Counted from the stretch's first letter, positions 19,789-29,207 are shown. The stretch is DNA of 64,000 bases from JB111 sp049856295 (GCF_049856295.1 NZ_JBNDMZ010000003.1:246266-310265), one strand, 5' to 3'. A program made the numbers and translations. Notes: a model not told the origin generated them from the letters alone.

Positions 19789-22112
19789 CTCGAGCTCGCG
19801 ACCCGCCGTCGCGCCTGGCGCATGTGGTGCTGCTGGACGTCGCGCAGGCGGTTGCCGTCGGCGTCGTGCGTGACCCTGGTCCAGCCGTCGGGGCCGAGGC
19901 GCCACGAGGACGTCTCGTCCGAGGCGGCGAGGTCGACGAGCTCGACGAGGCGCTCGCGCTGGCCGGGGTCGACGATGCGGATGAGGGCCTCGACGCGGCG
20001 GTCGAGGTTGCGGTGCATGAGGTCCGCGGAGCCGATCCACACCTGCGGGTCGCCGTCGTTCGCGAAGGCGAAGATCCGGGAGTGCTCGAGGAAGCGACCG
20101 AGGATCGAGCGGACCCGGAGGTTGGCGCCGGTGCCCGGCAGGCCGACCTTGATGGCGCAGATGCCGCGGACCACGACGTCGACCGGGACGCCCGCGCGGC
20201 TCGCCCGGTACAGGCCGTCGATGAGGCGCTCGTCGACGATCGAGTTGACCTTGATCTTGATCCACGCGGGGCGGCCCGCCTCGTGGTGGGCGATCTCCTT
20301 CTCGATGCCCTCGAGCAGGCCGGGGCGGATGTCGCGCGGGGCCACGAGCAGGCGGTGGTAGCTCGTGCTCGGCGCGTAGCCGGAGAGCTGGTTGAACAGG
20401 CGCGTGAGGTCCTGGCCGACGTCGCGGTGGCACGTGAACATCCCGATGTCCTCGTAGCCGCGGGCCGTCTTCGGGTGGTAGTTGCCGGTGCCCACGTGGC
20501 AGTAGCGGCGCAGCCCGTCCGCCTCCTGGCGCACGACCATCGACAGCTTGCAGTGCGTCTTGAGGCCGACGATCCCGTAGACGACGTGGACGCCCGACTC
20601 CTCGAGCTTGCGCGCCCACTCGATGTTCGCCTGCTCGTCGAACCGGGCCTTGATCTCGACGATCGCGAGGACCTGCTTGCCGGCCTCGGCGGCGGCGATG
20701 AGGGCGTCGACGATCGGCGAGTCGCCCGAGGTGCGGTACAGCGTCTGCTTGATGGCGAGGACCTTCGGGTCCTTCGCGGCCTGCTGGAGGAACTGCTGGA
20801 CCGACGTGGAGAACGAGTCGTAGGGGTGGTGCAGGAGGACGTCGCGCTCGCGGATGGCGGCGAAGATGTCGGTCGGGTTCGCCGACTCGACCTTCGCCAG
20901 GCCCGCCGCCGTGACCGGCACGTACTTGGGATACTTGAGGTGCGGGCGGTCGAGGTCGTGGATGACGTTGAGGCCCGTGAGGTCGAGCGGCGCGGGCAGG
21001 CGGTAGATCTCCTGCTCGCCGACGCCGAGCTCGCGCGCGAGCAGGTCGAGCACCCGCTCGGAGATGTGCTCCTCGACCTCGAGGCGGACGGCCGGGCCGA
21101 AGCGCCGGCGGGAGAGCTCCTTCTCGAGGGCCTGGAGCAGGTTCTCGGCGTCGTCCTCCTCGACCTCGAGGTCCTCGTTGCGGGTGACGCGGAACGTGTG
21201 GTGCTCGACGATCTCCATGCCCGGGAACAGGGCGTCGAGGTGCTGCCCGATGATCTCCTCGAGCGGGACGTAGGAGGTGCGGCCGCCCGCGTCCTCCGGC
21301 ACGTCCTCCGGGCGGTAGGGGCGGCCCTCGGCGTCGACGGCGATGAACCGCGGCAGCAGCGCCGGCACCTTGACGCGGGCGAAGTGCTCCATCCCCGTCT
21401 CGGGGTTGCGCACGAGGACCGCGAGGTTGAGCGAGAGGCCCGAGATGTAGGGGAAGGGGTGCGCCGGGTCGACCGCGAGCGGCGTGAGCACCGGGAAGAT
21501 CTGGGTGCGGAAGAACTTGTGCAGGCGCTCCTTCTCGCTGTCCGCGAGCTCGCCCCAGTGGAGGATGTCGATGCCCTCCTCGGCGAGCTTGGGCTGCACG
21601 TCGTCGAGGAAGACCTTCGCGTGGCGGGACATCAGCTCCTGCGCGCCGGCCCCGATGCGCTCGAGAACCTGCCGCGGGCTCAGGCCGGATGCGCCCGGCA
21701 CCGCGAGGCCCGTGCTGATCCGGCGCTTGAGGCCGGCGACGCGGACCATGAAGTACTCGTCGAGGTTGGAGGCGAAGATGCCGAGGAACCACGCGCGCTC
21801 GAGGATCGGGAGGCTCTGGTCCTCCGCCTGCTCGAGCACCCGCTGGTTGAAGGCGAGCCAGCTGATCTCGCGGTCGGCGAAGCGGTCGTCCGGCAGGTCG
21901 CCGTCCGCCGTCGCGGGCTCCTCGTCCTCGGGGTCCGCGGGGCTGCCCTGGATGACGAAGGTCGGCGGACCGTCGGTGGCGGAGTCGCCCGGGCCGCCCT
22001 GGGCGCCCTCGCCGGTCAGCTGCCGCGCGACCCGCGCCTCGACGTCCTCGCGGTCCTCGTGCAGGTCGGGGGTGTGCTCGTCGGTGCCGTGCGGCGCGGA
22101 GGAGGAGCTCAT
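19785..22112 (-). CDS. ppk: Polyphosphate kinase 1
   Basis: 775 residues from ATG 22112. After a disordered acidic N terminus of about 65 residues come the PPK N domain (DREISWLAFNQRVLEQA), the head domain, and two phospholipase-D-like catalytic domains. The autophosphorylated His lies in the K-T-H-C-K motif, and the second conserved motif is HVGTGNYHPKTA. Makes polyphosphate reversibly from ATP. Lies in one operon with mshD upstream (44 bp) and the NUDIX gene downstream (4-bp overlap), close to the pst genes. Confidence 0.97.
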   Translation of the reverse strand: MSSSSAPHGTDEHTPDLHEDREDVEARVARQLTGEGAQGGPGDSATDGPPTFVIQGSPADPEDEEPATADGDLPDDRFADREISWLAFNQRVLEQAEDQSLPILERAWFLGIFASNLDEYFMVRVAGLKRRISTGLAVPGASGLSPRQVLERIGAGAQELMSRHAKVFLDDVQPKLAEEGIDILHWGELADSEKERLHKFFRTQIFPVLTPLAVDPAHPFPYISGLSLNLAVLVRNPETGMEHFARVKVPALLPRFIAVDAEGRPYRPEDVPEDAGGRTSYVPLEEIIGQHLDALFPGMEIVEHHTFRVTRNEDLEVEEDDAENLLQALEKELSRRRFGPAVRLEVEEHISERVLDLLARELGVGEQEIYRLPAPLDLTGLNVIHDLDRPHLKYPKYVPVTAAGLAKVESANPTDIFAAIRERDVLLHHPYDSFSTSVQQFLQQAAKDPKVLAIKQTLYRTSGDSPIVDALIAAAEAGKQVLAIVEIKARFDEQANIEWARKLEESGVHVVYGIVGLKTHCKLSMVVRQEADGLRRYCHVGTGNYHPKTARGYEDIGMFTCHRDVGQDLTRLFNQLSGYAPSTSYHRLLVAPRDIRPGLLEGIEKEIAHHEAGRPAWIKIKVNSIVDERLIDGLYRASRAGVPVDVVVRGICAIKVGLPGTGANLRVRSILGRFLEHSRIFAFANDGDPQVWIGSADLMHRNLDRRVEALIRIVDPGQRERLVELVDLAASDETSSWRLGPDGWTRVTHDADGNRLRDVQQHHMRQARRRVASSR

Positions 22113-22155
22113 GGCGCCATCCAACCACCTCGCGGTCAGGTGGCGCTGCGGAGGG

Positions 22156-23067
22156 TCAGGCGTACTGGCTGTGCCGCTCGACGACCGCGAAGCCCTGCCG
22201 CTCGTAGGTCGCGAGCGCCGGCGCGTTGTCCCCCTCGACGTAGAGGTCGACCGAGCTCCGCCCGCGCGCGGCCACCTCCGCCAGGCCGCGGGCCGTGAGG
22301 TCGCGGCCGAGTCCGCGGCCCTGCGCCGACGGGTCGACGCCGAGGACGTACAGCTCCGCCTCGCCCGGATCGCCCGGCTTCATCCAGATGAAACCGAGCG
22401 GATCGGGGGCGCGGGGTCCGTCGTCGTCGGCCGCCTCGTCGTACGCGAGGAGGAGCAGCTCGGGGTCGAACCACGGCTGCGCGAGACGCTCGTCGAGGTC
22501 GGCGCGCGTCATCCGCCCCTGCTCGGGGTGGGTCGCGAACGCCCGCGCGTTGACCCGCAGCCAGGGCTCGGCGTGCGCATCGACGTCGAAGGTCTCGATC
22601 CGGGTCCCGGCCGGCGGCTGTGGCGCGTCGTCGGTGCGGACCTGGGCCCCCATCCGCAGGAGCTCGCGCACGCGCGTGAGGCCGAGCGAGCCCGCGAGCG
22701 CCTGGGCGCCGGGGAGGTCGCCGTGCGCCCAGACGGCGAGGCCCGCGTCGGTACCGGACGTCCCCTCCACCGAGACGTCGCCGCCGATCTCACGCGCCGC
22801 GACCAGCAGCTGCCGGCCGAGTCCGCGCCGCCGGGCGGCGGGGGCCACGACCAGCTCGCCCGAGCCGTCGGCGACCTGGGCGTAGCCGAGCAGCGCGCCG
22901 TCCTCGTCCTCGAGCAGCAGGTGCGTGGCCGCGCGGGCGGAGTCGGGGGCGAGCCGGAGGAGGGTCTGCTCGTCGAGGGGGCCCACCCCGTCGGCGGCCT
23001 TGGCCTCGGCGGCGAGTGCTCGGACGGCGTCGGCCTCGTCGGCGCTCAGGCGGTCGGCGGTGCGCAT
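22156..23067 (-). CDS. mshD: Mycothiol synthase
   Basis: 303 residues, two tandem GNAT domains (about 1-145 and 150-303), the arrangement unique to MshD. Acetyl-CoA-binding motifs are RRRGLGRQL in the first and GVDPSAQGRGLGRDLT in the second; substrate-side motif LGFIWMK is also present. It acetylates Cys-GlcN-Ins to give mycothiol, the actinobacterial low-molecular-weight thiol. ATG 23067 follows GGGAG, which favours it over an upstream start. Upstream gene is 44 bp away. Confidence 0.95.
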   Translation of the reverse strand: MRTADRLSADEADAVRALAAEAKAADGVGPLDEQTLLRLAPDSARAATHLLLEDEDGALLGYAQVADGSGELVVAPAARRRGLGRQLLVAAREIGGDVSVEGTSGTDAGLAVWAHGDLPGAQALAGSLGLTRVRELLRMGAQVRTDDAPQPPAGTRIETFDVDAHAEPWLRVNARAFATHPEQGRMTRADLDERLAQPWFDPELLLLAYDEAADDDGPRAPDPLGFIWMKPGDPGEAELYVLGVDPSAQGRGLGRDLTARGLAEVAARGRSSVDLYVEGDNAPALATYERQGFAVVERHSQYA

Positions 23068-23111
23068 GGGTGGATCTCCCGTTCGGTCGGGCACGTGCTG
23101 GTGGGCGGGGC

Positions 23112-23756
23112 TCAGTCGAGCTGGCCGCTGCCGTGCAGGGTGGCGGCGGCCTCGAGGTCCTCCGCAGTGCCGAGCAGCCCGCCGGCGCGGCGGGTGATCT
23201 CGAACGCGAGGTCGGCGCCGTCGCCCTCGGACTCCTCGTGGTCCGCGTGCAGCGCGGACCCGGTCGCGAGCACGCGGAGGAACGCGGCCGCGCGGTCGAG
23301 CGCGACGGCGAGGTCACCGGCGTAGACGCCGGAGAGGACCTGGTCGACCACGCCGACGACCTCGTCGGGACCGTTGGGCGCAGCCACGCCGGCGACGGCG
23401 CCGGCCACCTCGGCGCGGGTGAGCCCCTCGCGGTAGCGGGCGGCCACGGTGGCCGGGTCGCGGCGCACCCACTCGCGCAGCAGGTAGAGCCGCCACAGCG
23501 CGCCGGGCAGCGTGGCGGCGGGGCTGCGCGACCAGAGCTCGGCGATCGTGTCGAGGCCCTCGGAGTCGACGAGGGTGACGAGCCGGTCGAGCAGGTCGGG
23601 GTCGGTCCCGGAGTCGCGGCGGCCGCCGTCGACGATGAGGCGCGCGGTCGTGTGCGCGAGCTCGGACCGGGTGGCCGGGTCCTCGTCGCCCTCGATGCCC
23701 TCCGCCACGGCGGGGTCGAGCATCGCGGGCCGGCGGGGTCGTCGTGGTTCGTTCAT
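23112..23756 (-). CDS. Conserved helical protein of unknown function upstream of mshD
   Basis: 214 residues, strong AAGGAGG ribosome site before ATG 23756. Predicted mostly helical and acidic; contains ELWSRSPAATLPGALWRLYL and LREWVRRDP. No membrane segment, signal peptide or catalytic motif recognised. Position as the first gene of the mshD-ppk-NUDIX operon suggests a shared regulation but no function can be given. Confidence 0.75.
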   Translation of the reverse strand: MNEPRRPRRPAMLDPAVAEGIEGDEDPATRSELAHTTARLIVDGGRRDSGTDPDLLDRLVTLVDSEGLDTIAELWSRSPAATLPGALWRLYLLREWVRRDPATVAARYREGLTRAEVAGAVAGVAAPNGPDEVVGVVDQVLSGVYAGDLAVALDRAAAFLRVLATGSALHADHEESEGDGADLAFEITRRAGGLLGTAEDLEAAATLHGSGQLD

Positions 23757-23873
23757 GTCGACCTCCTTCGGCGTGCCCGGCGGACGGCCGGGCGGCGTCC
23801 GCCATTGTCGCGCATCTCGTCGCCGGAGGCCTCCGGGTCGAGCGCTCGTGCGGTGGCACCTACGCTGGCGAGC

Positions 23874-24695
23874 GTGCAGCGTTCCGTCACCGCCAGCCTC
23901 CAGATGACCACCCGCCGCGGCGCGACCCGCCTCGCCTTCCTCGTCTCGGTGGCCCGCCAGCCGGGCCTGACGATCGACGAGCGGCTCGTCTGCCGGCTCG
24001 GGGAGAGCGAGGTCGACCTCGTCGAGTTCGTCGGCCGGCACGGCACCGTCACCCACGTCCTCGACCTGCCGGACGACACCGAGCTCGGCACGCCGCTCAC
24101 GCTCGACTACGAGGCGCAGGTCGGCGGGGACGGGGACCTCGGCGACATGGACGAGCCGGCCGAGCTGCTCGAGTTCCTGCGCCCCTCGAGGTACGCCGAG
24201 TCCGACCGCCTCTTCCGGTTCGCGCGCTCGCAGTTCGCCGGGCTGACGGGCCTCGAGCTCGTCCGTGCCGTCGAGTCGTGGGTGAACACGTCGCTCGCCT
24301 ACGTCCGGGACTCCTCTCGGCCGACCGACGGCGCGGTCGAGACGATGCTCGCCCGCCAGGGGGTGTGCCGGGACTACGCGCACCTCGTCGTCGCCCTCCT
24401 GCGCGCGATGGACGTGCCCGCCCGCGTGACCTCGGTGTACGCGCCCGGGCTCTCCCCGATGGACTTCCACGCCGTGGCCGAGGCGTGGCACGAGAACCGC
24501 TGGCACGCGATCGACGCGACGCGTCTCGCGCCCCGCCGGCCCCTCCTGCGCATCTCGACCGGCCGCGACGCCGCCGACAACGCCTTCCTCTCCTCCTACG
24601 GCGGCGGGATCAACTTCCGGACGTTGCAGGTCACGGCCACGATCGACGGCGACCTGCCCGCCGACGACCACGCCGACCCCGTCCAGATCGCCTGA
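23874..24695 (+). CDS. Transglutaminase-like (cysteine protease fold) protein
   Basis: 273 residues. Transglutaminase core with Cys in RQGVCRDYAHL, His in MDFHAVAEAW and Asp in WHAIDATR, so the catalytic triad is complete. No signal peptide, so cytoplasmic. Similar proteins are found beside ATP-grasp/circularly permuted partners in other bacteria; none is present here. The GTG at 23874 lies 7 bp after a TACGCT -10 candidate (23861-23866), which suggests a leaderless mRNA. Substrate unknown. Confidence 0.88.
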   Translation: MQRSVTASLQMTTRRGATRLAFLVSVARQPGLTIDERLVCRLGESEVDLVEFVGRHGTVTHVLDLPDDTELGTPLTLDYEAQVGGDGDLGDMDEPAELLEFLRPSRYAESDRLFRFARSQFAGLTGLELVRAVESWVNTSLAYVRDSSRPTDGAVETMLARQGVCRDYAHLVVALLRAMDVPARVTSVYAPGLSPMDFHAVAEAWHENRWHAIDATRLAPRRPLLRISTGRDAADNAFLSSYGGGINFRTLQVTATIDGDLPADDHADPVQIA

Positions 24696-24699
24696 CACC

Positions 24700-25221
24700 G
24701 TGCCGACCCCCGACTTCATCCTCGAGCTCCGCGAGCACGTGGGGCACGCCCTGCTGTGGATGACGGGCGCCTCCGCGGTGGTCGTCCGGGAGGACCCCAC
24801 CTCCCCCGCGCAGCACCAGGTCCTGCTCGTGCGGCGCGCGGACAACGGCAGGTGGACTCCGGTGTCCGGGATCGTCGACCCGGGCGAGCAGGTGGCGGAC
24901 ACGGCCGTGCGCGAGGTGCTCGAGGAGACCGGCGTGCGGGCGCGGGCGGACCGGCTCGTGCACGTGAGCACCTCGGGGCCGATGACGTACCCGAACGGCG
25001 ACGTCGCGCAGTACGTCACCCTCGCCTTCCGCTGCTCGTGGGTCTCCGGCGAGCCCTACCCCGCCGACGAGGAGAACACCGAGGCCCGGTGGTTCGACCT
25101 GACGGACCTGCCGGAGATGACGGACGACATGCGCGAGCGCATCGACGCCGCGCTCGACCCCGACGCCCCCGCGCGGTTCACGGGCGGACAGCCGCCGGCC
25201 GAAGAGCCGCCGGCCGGCTGA
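24700..25221 (+). CDS. NUDIX hydrolase
   Basis: 173 residues from GTG 24700, four bases after the transglutaminase stop. NUDIX box is complete (GIVDPGEQVADTAVREVLEE-TG). Hydrolyses a nucleoside-diphosphate-linked substrate in the cytoplasm; specificity unknown. The C-terminal tail is Pro/Glu-rich. Likely co-transcribed with the preceding gene. Confidence 0.9.
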   Translation: MPTPDFILELREHVGHALLWMTGASAVVVREDPTSPAQHQVLLVRRADNGRWTPVSGIVDPGEQVADTAVREVLEETGVRARADRLVHVSTSGPMTYPNGDVAQYVTLAFRCSWVSGEPYPADEENTEARWFDLTDLPEMTDDMRERIDAALDPDAPARFTGGQPPAEEPPAG

Positions 25222-25232
25222 GTCGGTCGACG

Positions 25233-25631
25233 TCAGTGCCGGCCGGCCCAGTGCGGGCTGTGCATGAGGCCGAGCATGTTGCCGAACGGGTCGATCACCG
25301 ACGCGGTGACGAATCCTTCCCCGCGCTCGGTCAACGACTCGGCGGGGGTGGCGCCGCGCGCGAGGAGGTCGGCGAGCGTGGTCGCGACGTCGTCGACGTG
25401 CCAGTACGTGGTCGACGTCCCCGGGCCCGCCGCGCCCGGCAGGTAGCTGCGGTCCATGAGGCCGAGCTCGTCCTCGTCCGGTCCGACCCGGAACTCGACG
25501 TAGGCCGCGGGGCCGGTCTCCGGGCGCCGGAAGTAGGGCTCGGCGCCCAGGACGTCGGCGTACCAGCGCGCGGCGGCGTCGACGTCGTCGGCGGTGAGGA
25601 CCATCGTGGTCAGTCCGTGCAGCGTGCTCAT
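25233..25631 (-). CDS. VOC superfamily protein
   Basis: 132 residues, single VOC domain: begins LHGLTTMVLTADDVDAAARW and ends with SVIDPFGNMLGLMHSPHW. Asp/His positions of metal-dependent glyoxalases are only partly conserved, so it may be a binding or resistance protein. Convergent with the NUDIX gene; its upstream region holds the 20-mer motif shared with 18733-18752. Confidence 0.85.
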   Translation of the reverse strand: MSTLHGLTTMVLTADDVDAAARWYADVLGAEPYFRRPETGPAAYVEFRVGPDEDELGLMDRSYLPGAAGPGTSTTYWHVDDVATTLADLLARGATPAESLTERGEGFVTASVIDPFGNMLGLMHSPHWAGRH

Positions 25632-25722
25632 CAGGGTGCCCTCTCGGTGGGTGGGTGGTCGGTGGTTCGTCGTCGTCGGGATTCACGCGTCGCTCCGATC
25701 CCGACGTAACCTGTGCGCTCGC

Positions 25723-25795
25723 GGGCCTCTAGCTCAATCGGTAGAGCAACGGACTTTTAATCCGTGGGTTGTGGGTTCGAGCCCCACGGGGCCTA
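25723..25795 (+). tRNA. tRNA-Lys (anticodon TTT)
   Basis: Full cloverleaf: acceptor GGGCCTC/GGGGCCT (with two G-U pairs), D-stem GCTC...GAGC, anticodon loop CTTTTAA, T-loop TTCGAGC, discriminator A at 25795. No encoded CCA. Confidence 0.95.
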
Positions 25796-25808
25796 CTCGG
25801 CCTGCGGG

Positions 25809-26270
25809 TCAGTCGAGGCAGAACTCGTTGCCCTCCGGGTCGGCCATGACGATGAAGCCGATGCTCAGGGGCGGCTCGGGCTCGTGCCGACGCAGCCGCG
25901 ACGCCCCGAGCCCGACCAGGCGGTCGCACTCGGCCTCGAGCGCGGCCATCCGCGGCTCGCCGCTGAGGTCGGAGGCCGTGCGGACGTCGAGGTGGACGCG
26001 GTTCTTCGCCACCTTGTCCTCGGGGACCTGCTGGAAGAAGATCCGCGGGCCCACGCCGTCCGGGTCCTCGAGAGCGGACGAGGAGTTCCGCAGCTCCTCG
26101 GGCACCTCGGCGGCCTCGAGGAACTCGTCCCAGGCGGCGAGCGGGTCGGCGCCGTCGGGCAGGTCGACGCCGGGCGGCGCCGGGTGGACGTAGCCGAGGA
26201 CCTCGCGCCAGAAGATCGACAGGGCGCGCGGGTCGTGGGCGTCGAACGTGATCTGGACCGTCGCACTCAT
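25809..26270 (-). CDS. VOC superfamily protein (dihydroxybiphenyl dioxygenase-like fold)
   Basis: 153 residues. Starts with TVQITFDAHDPRALSIFWRE and ends with FIVMADPEGNEFCLD, the typical first and last strands of actinobacterial VOC proteins. The ATG at 26270 overlaps the stop of the DinB gene (ATGA), so these two are co-translated. Substrate unknown. Confidence 0.88.
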   Translation of the reverse strand: MSATVQITFDAHDPRALSIFWREVLGYVHPAPPGVDLPDGADPLAAWDEFLEAAEVPEELRNSSSALEDPDGVGPRIFFQQVPEDKVAKNRVHLDVRTASDLSGEPRMAALEAECDRLVGLGASRLRRHEPEPPLSIGFIVMADPEGNEFCLD

Positions 26271-26878
26271 GACTGCACCGCCCCTCCGGAGCTCTCGCCC
26301 GTCGTGTGCAGGTAGAGGTCGCGCAGGAGGGCGACCTCGGCGAGGTGGTGGACGAGCTCGCGGTTGATGTGCAGGACGAGCCGCGCCATCGGGTCCTCGG
26401 CGAACGGGCCCTCCGCCTCGCCGCAGGGACGGGCGAGGCCCTCCTCCCCCAGGCTCGCGACCCCCTCGGTCCACCGCGCGTACTCCTCGTCGAGCTGGGC
26501 GAGGGCTGCGTCCGCCGTCGGCGCGTAGTCGAAGGACTGGTAGTCGGTGGCCGCGCGGCCGAAGTGGGCCGCGTTGCGCACCGCCAGCACGCCGACGATG
26601 ACGTGGCCGAGGCGCCAGGCGATCGTCGTCATCGGGGCGGGCTCGGGCGGCGGGAAGGCGAAGTCGATCGTCATCTCGCCGGAGCCCGCCTGGACGGGGG
26701 CAGTCCCGGTCCCGCGCGGGCGGACGTTCCAGGCACCGGGGGCGGGCTCCCAGAGGTACTCGTCGTCGGTCAGCCCGGTGAGGCGCTCGCGGACCTGGTT
26801 GGTCAGGTGCCAGTCGGTCTGGTCCCGGAGCAGCGCGTTCCAGGACGTGTCGGTCAGGGTCGCTGTCGGTTCGCTCAT
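26267..26878 (-). CDS. DinB family protein
   Basis: 203 residues with the four-helix DinB/YfiT fold: N-terminal LLRDQTDWHLTNQVRERLTG, the PGAWNVRP segment, RLGHVIVGVLAVRN and a final HINRELVHHLAEVALLRDLY with His residues that form the usual metal triad. DinB proteins include thiol-dependent S-transferases; a mycothiol-dependent role is possible given mshD but not shown. Divergent from a WYL regulator (61 bp). Confidence 0.88.
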   Translation of the reverse strand: MSEPTATLTDTSWNALLRDQTDWHLTNQVRERLTGLTDDEYLWEPAPGAWNVRPRGTGTAPVQAGSGEMTIDFAFPPPEPAPMTTIAWRLGHVIVGVLAVRNAAHFGRAATDYQSFDYAPTADAALAQLDEEYARWTEGVASLGEEGLARPCGEAEGPFAEDPMARLVLHINRELVHHLAEVALLRDLYLHTTGESSGGAVQS

Positions 26879-26939
26879 GACCACACCGTGACGGAGAACA
26901 AGGACAGATTCGGTCCGCGTTCGGTGGAAGAGTGTCCGC

Positions 26940-27902
26940 ATGCGCACCGAGGGGACGACCGAACGGGTGCTGCGGCTGCTCGGGCTGCTGCAGCACCGCT
27001 CACAGTGGACGGCCACCGAGCTCGCCGACGAGCTCGACGTCACGCCGCGCTCGGTGCGGCGCGACGTCGAGCGGCTGCGCCGGCTCGGCTACCCCGTGGA
27101 GGCGGCGCCCGGGATCGGCGGCGGGTACCGGCTCGGCGCCGGGACGCGCCTCCCTCCCCTCCTGCTCGACGCCGACGAGGCCGCCGCCACCGCCCTGTCC
27201 CTGCGCCTGGCCGCCGGTGGCACGGTGGCCGGCGTGGGCGAGGCTGCGCTGCGCGCGCTCACCAAGCTCGACCAGGTGCTGCCGCCGCGCCTGCGCGCCG
27301 AGGTGCGGGCGCTCTACGACGCGACGGGAGCCGTCGTCGGCCCCCACTCGACGATCGACGCCGACCTGCTCGTCCGCCTCGCGCGCGCCTGCCGCGACTC
27401 GGTCCGGGTGCGCTTCCGGTACACGGCGCGCAGCGGCGATGAGCGCGAGCGGACGGCCGAGCCCGTGCGCATGGTGTCCGTGGGGATGCACTGGTACCTC
27501 ATGGCCTTCGACGTCGGCCGGGACGGCTGGCGCACGTTCCGGCTCGACAGGATGAGCGAGGTCGAGGCCTCCACCTGGCGTTTCACCCCGCGCGACCATC
27601 CCGACCCGGTCGAGTACGTCCAGCAGTCGGTGACGACGTCGCCCTACGCGTTCGTCGCCCGGGTCCGCCTGCGGGCGGCCGCGGAGGACGTGCGGGCGCT
27701 CGTCCCGGCGACCGCCGGGCGCGTCGAGGAGGAGGCCGACGGGTGGTGCGTGCTCATCTCCGGCGGCACGGAGCTCGACTGGATCGCCATGCACGTGGCC
27801 TCCCTCGGCTACGACGCCGAGATCCTCGAGCCGCCCGAGCTGCGCGAGGCGGCGGCCCGGCTGGCGCAGCGGCTGTCGCGGATGGCCGGTACAGGCGACT
27901 GA
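26940..27902 (+). CDS. YafY-type HTH/WYL domain transcriptional regulator
   Basis: 320 residues. N-terminal DeoR-like HTH (1-60, WTATELADELDVTPRSVRRD), central WYL domain (about 140-210) with VSVGMHWYLMAFDV and RTFRLDRM, and a C-terminal WCX-type extension. WYL domains sense small ligands, often nucleic-acid related. Divergent from the DinB-VOC pair and 12 bp upstream of an MFS gene, so it probably regulates one or both. ATG follows GGAAGAG. Confidence 0.9.
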   Translation: MRTEGTTERVLRLLGLLQHRSQWTATELADELDVTPRSVRRDVERLRRLGYPVEAAPGIGGGYRLGAGTRLPPLLLDADEAAATALSLRLAAGGTVAGVGEAALRALTKLDQVLPPRLRAEVRALYDATGAVVGPHSTIDADLLVRLARACRDSVRVRFRYTARSGDERERTAEPVRMVSVGMHWYLMAFDVGRDGWRTFRLDRMSEVEASTWRFTPRDHPDPVEYVQQSVTTSPYAFVARVRLRAAAEDVRALVPATAGRVEEEADGWCVLISGGTELDWIAMHVASLGYDAEILEPPELREAAARLAQRLSRMAGTGD

Positions 27903-27914
27903 CAGACTCCGCCC

Positions 27915-29078
27915 ATGCGCCGGCGCACCTCGATCGCCCTCCTGGCAGTCGGCCACGCGTGCGTCGACGTCTACCAGGGGGCGGTCGCCGCGCTCGTCCC
28001 CTTCTTCGTCGCCGAGCGGGACTACACGTACGCGGCGGCGTCGGCGATCGTCCTCGCCGCCTCGCTCGTCTCCTCGATCGTCCAGCCGCTCTTCGGCGCG
28101 CTGACGGACCGGTGGTCGATGCCGTGGCTCGTCCCGGTGAGCACGGTCCTCGGCGGGCTCGGCGTGGCCCTGGGCGGCGTGAGCGAGAACTACGTCCTCA
28201 CCCTGATCTTCATCGGGGTCTCGGGCATCGGCGTCGCGGCGTACCACCCGGAGGGGGCCCGGCTCGCGCGCACGGCGAGCGCCGGCAGCCACACGGCGAT
28301 GGCCTGGTTCTCCACCGGCGGCAATGTCGGGTTCGCCCTCGCGCCGGTCGTCGTCGGGCTGAGCGTGGGGATCGGCGGCCTCGCACTCACGCCCGCGCTC
28401 GTGCTCCCGGCGCTCGTCGGTGCGGTCCTCACGCTGCCCGTCGTCCGCGTCCTCACCCGGCAGGTCGCGACCTCCCGCACGACGGCGACACCCGTCCGCC
28501 CCGACGACTGGTCCTCGTTCGGCCGCCTCAGCCTCGCAGTGGCCACCCGCTCGATCGCGTTCGTCGGGCTCGGCGCGTTCGTCTCGCTGTAGGCGGCCGA
28601 GCGCGTGGACGGGGGCGAGAGCGCCGGCCTCGTCGCGCTGTTCGTCCTCTATCTCGGGGGCATCGTCGGCTCGATGCTCGGCGGCGCCCTCGCCCAGCGG
28701 TTCGGCCGGGTCCGGGTCTCGCGGTGGGCGTACGTCGTCAGCACGGTCGCGGTGGCCGGGGTCGTGTGGGTTCCCGGCTACTCGATCTACGCGTTCCTCG
28801 CGCTCGCGTCGATCGGCATGTACACGCCCTTCTCGCTCCAGATCACGCTCGGCCAGGACTACCTGCCCAGCCGGGTGGGGACGGCGAGCGGGGTGACCCT
28901 GGGCCTCGCGGTGAGCGTCGGCGGCCTGGCGAGCCCGGGGATCGGCGCCCTGGCCGACCGCACGTCGCTGCAGGTGGCGCTCGCCCCGCTCGTCCTCATG
29001 CCCGCGATCAGCTGGCTGATGTTCGCCACGCTGCGGGAGCCGGGTGGGCGAGGCGAGGCCGACGGACAGGGCACGTGA
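27915..29078 (+). pseudogene. MFS transporter (fosmidomycin-resistance-like) interrupted by an in-frame amber codon
   Basis: One continuous frame of 387 codons encodes about 11-12 membrane helices, but codon 226 is TAG (28590-28592). Upstream part ends GAFVSL, downstream part resumes AAERVDGG without a frame change; homologues normally have an aromatic residue here (F-x-x-L-Y-A), one base from TAG. The N-terminal half has the Fsr-family look (AYHPEGARLAR). This is a recent single-base inactivation, a sequencing error or a readthrough gene. The downstream half has an in-frame GTG but no good ribosome site. Confidence 0.85.
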
Positions 29079-29100
29079 GGCAAGCCGGGCAAGCGGCGCT

Positions 29101-29154
29101 AGCCAGGTCGACGGGGCGAGCCAGGTGAACGTGACGAGCCAGATGAACGCGACC
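29101..29154. repeat. Three 18-bp tandem repeats
   Basis: Units at 29101-29118, 29119-29136 and 29137-29154 all begin AGCCAG and share most positions (the second reads AGCCAGGTGAACGTGACG). Intergenic, between the MFS pseudogene and the deaminase gene. Confidence 0.75.
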
Positions 29155-29207
29155 GGCCGGGGCCGTCGGACGGCTGAGCGACCGAACCGCTGTGGGCGTC
29201 CCTTCCG

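Noticed and set aside
25602..25760. Coding start upstream of the VOC gene at 25631 (extended minus-strand frame)
   Set aside because: The extended frame would overlap the tRNA-Lys; the VOC N terminus is complete from 25631.
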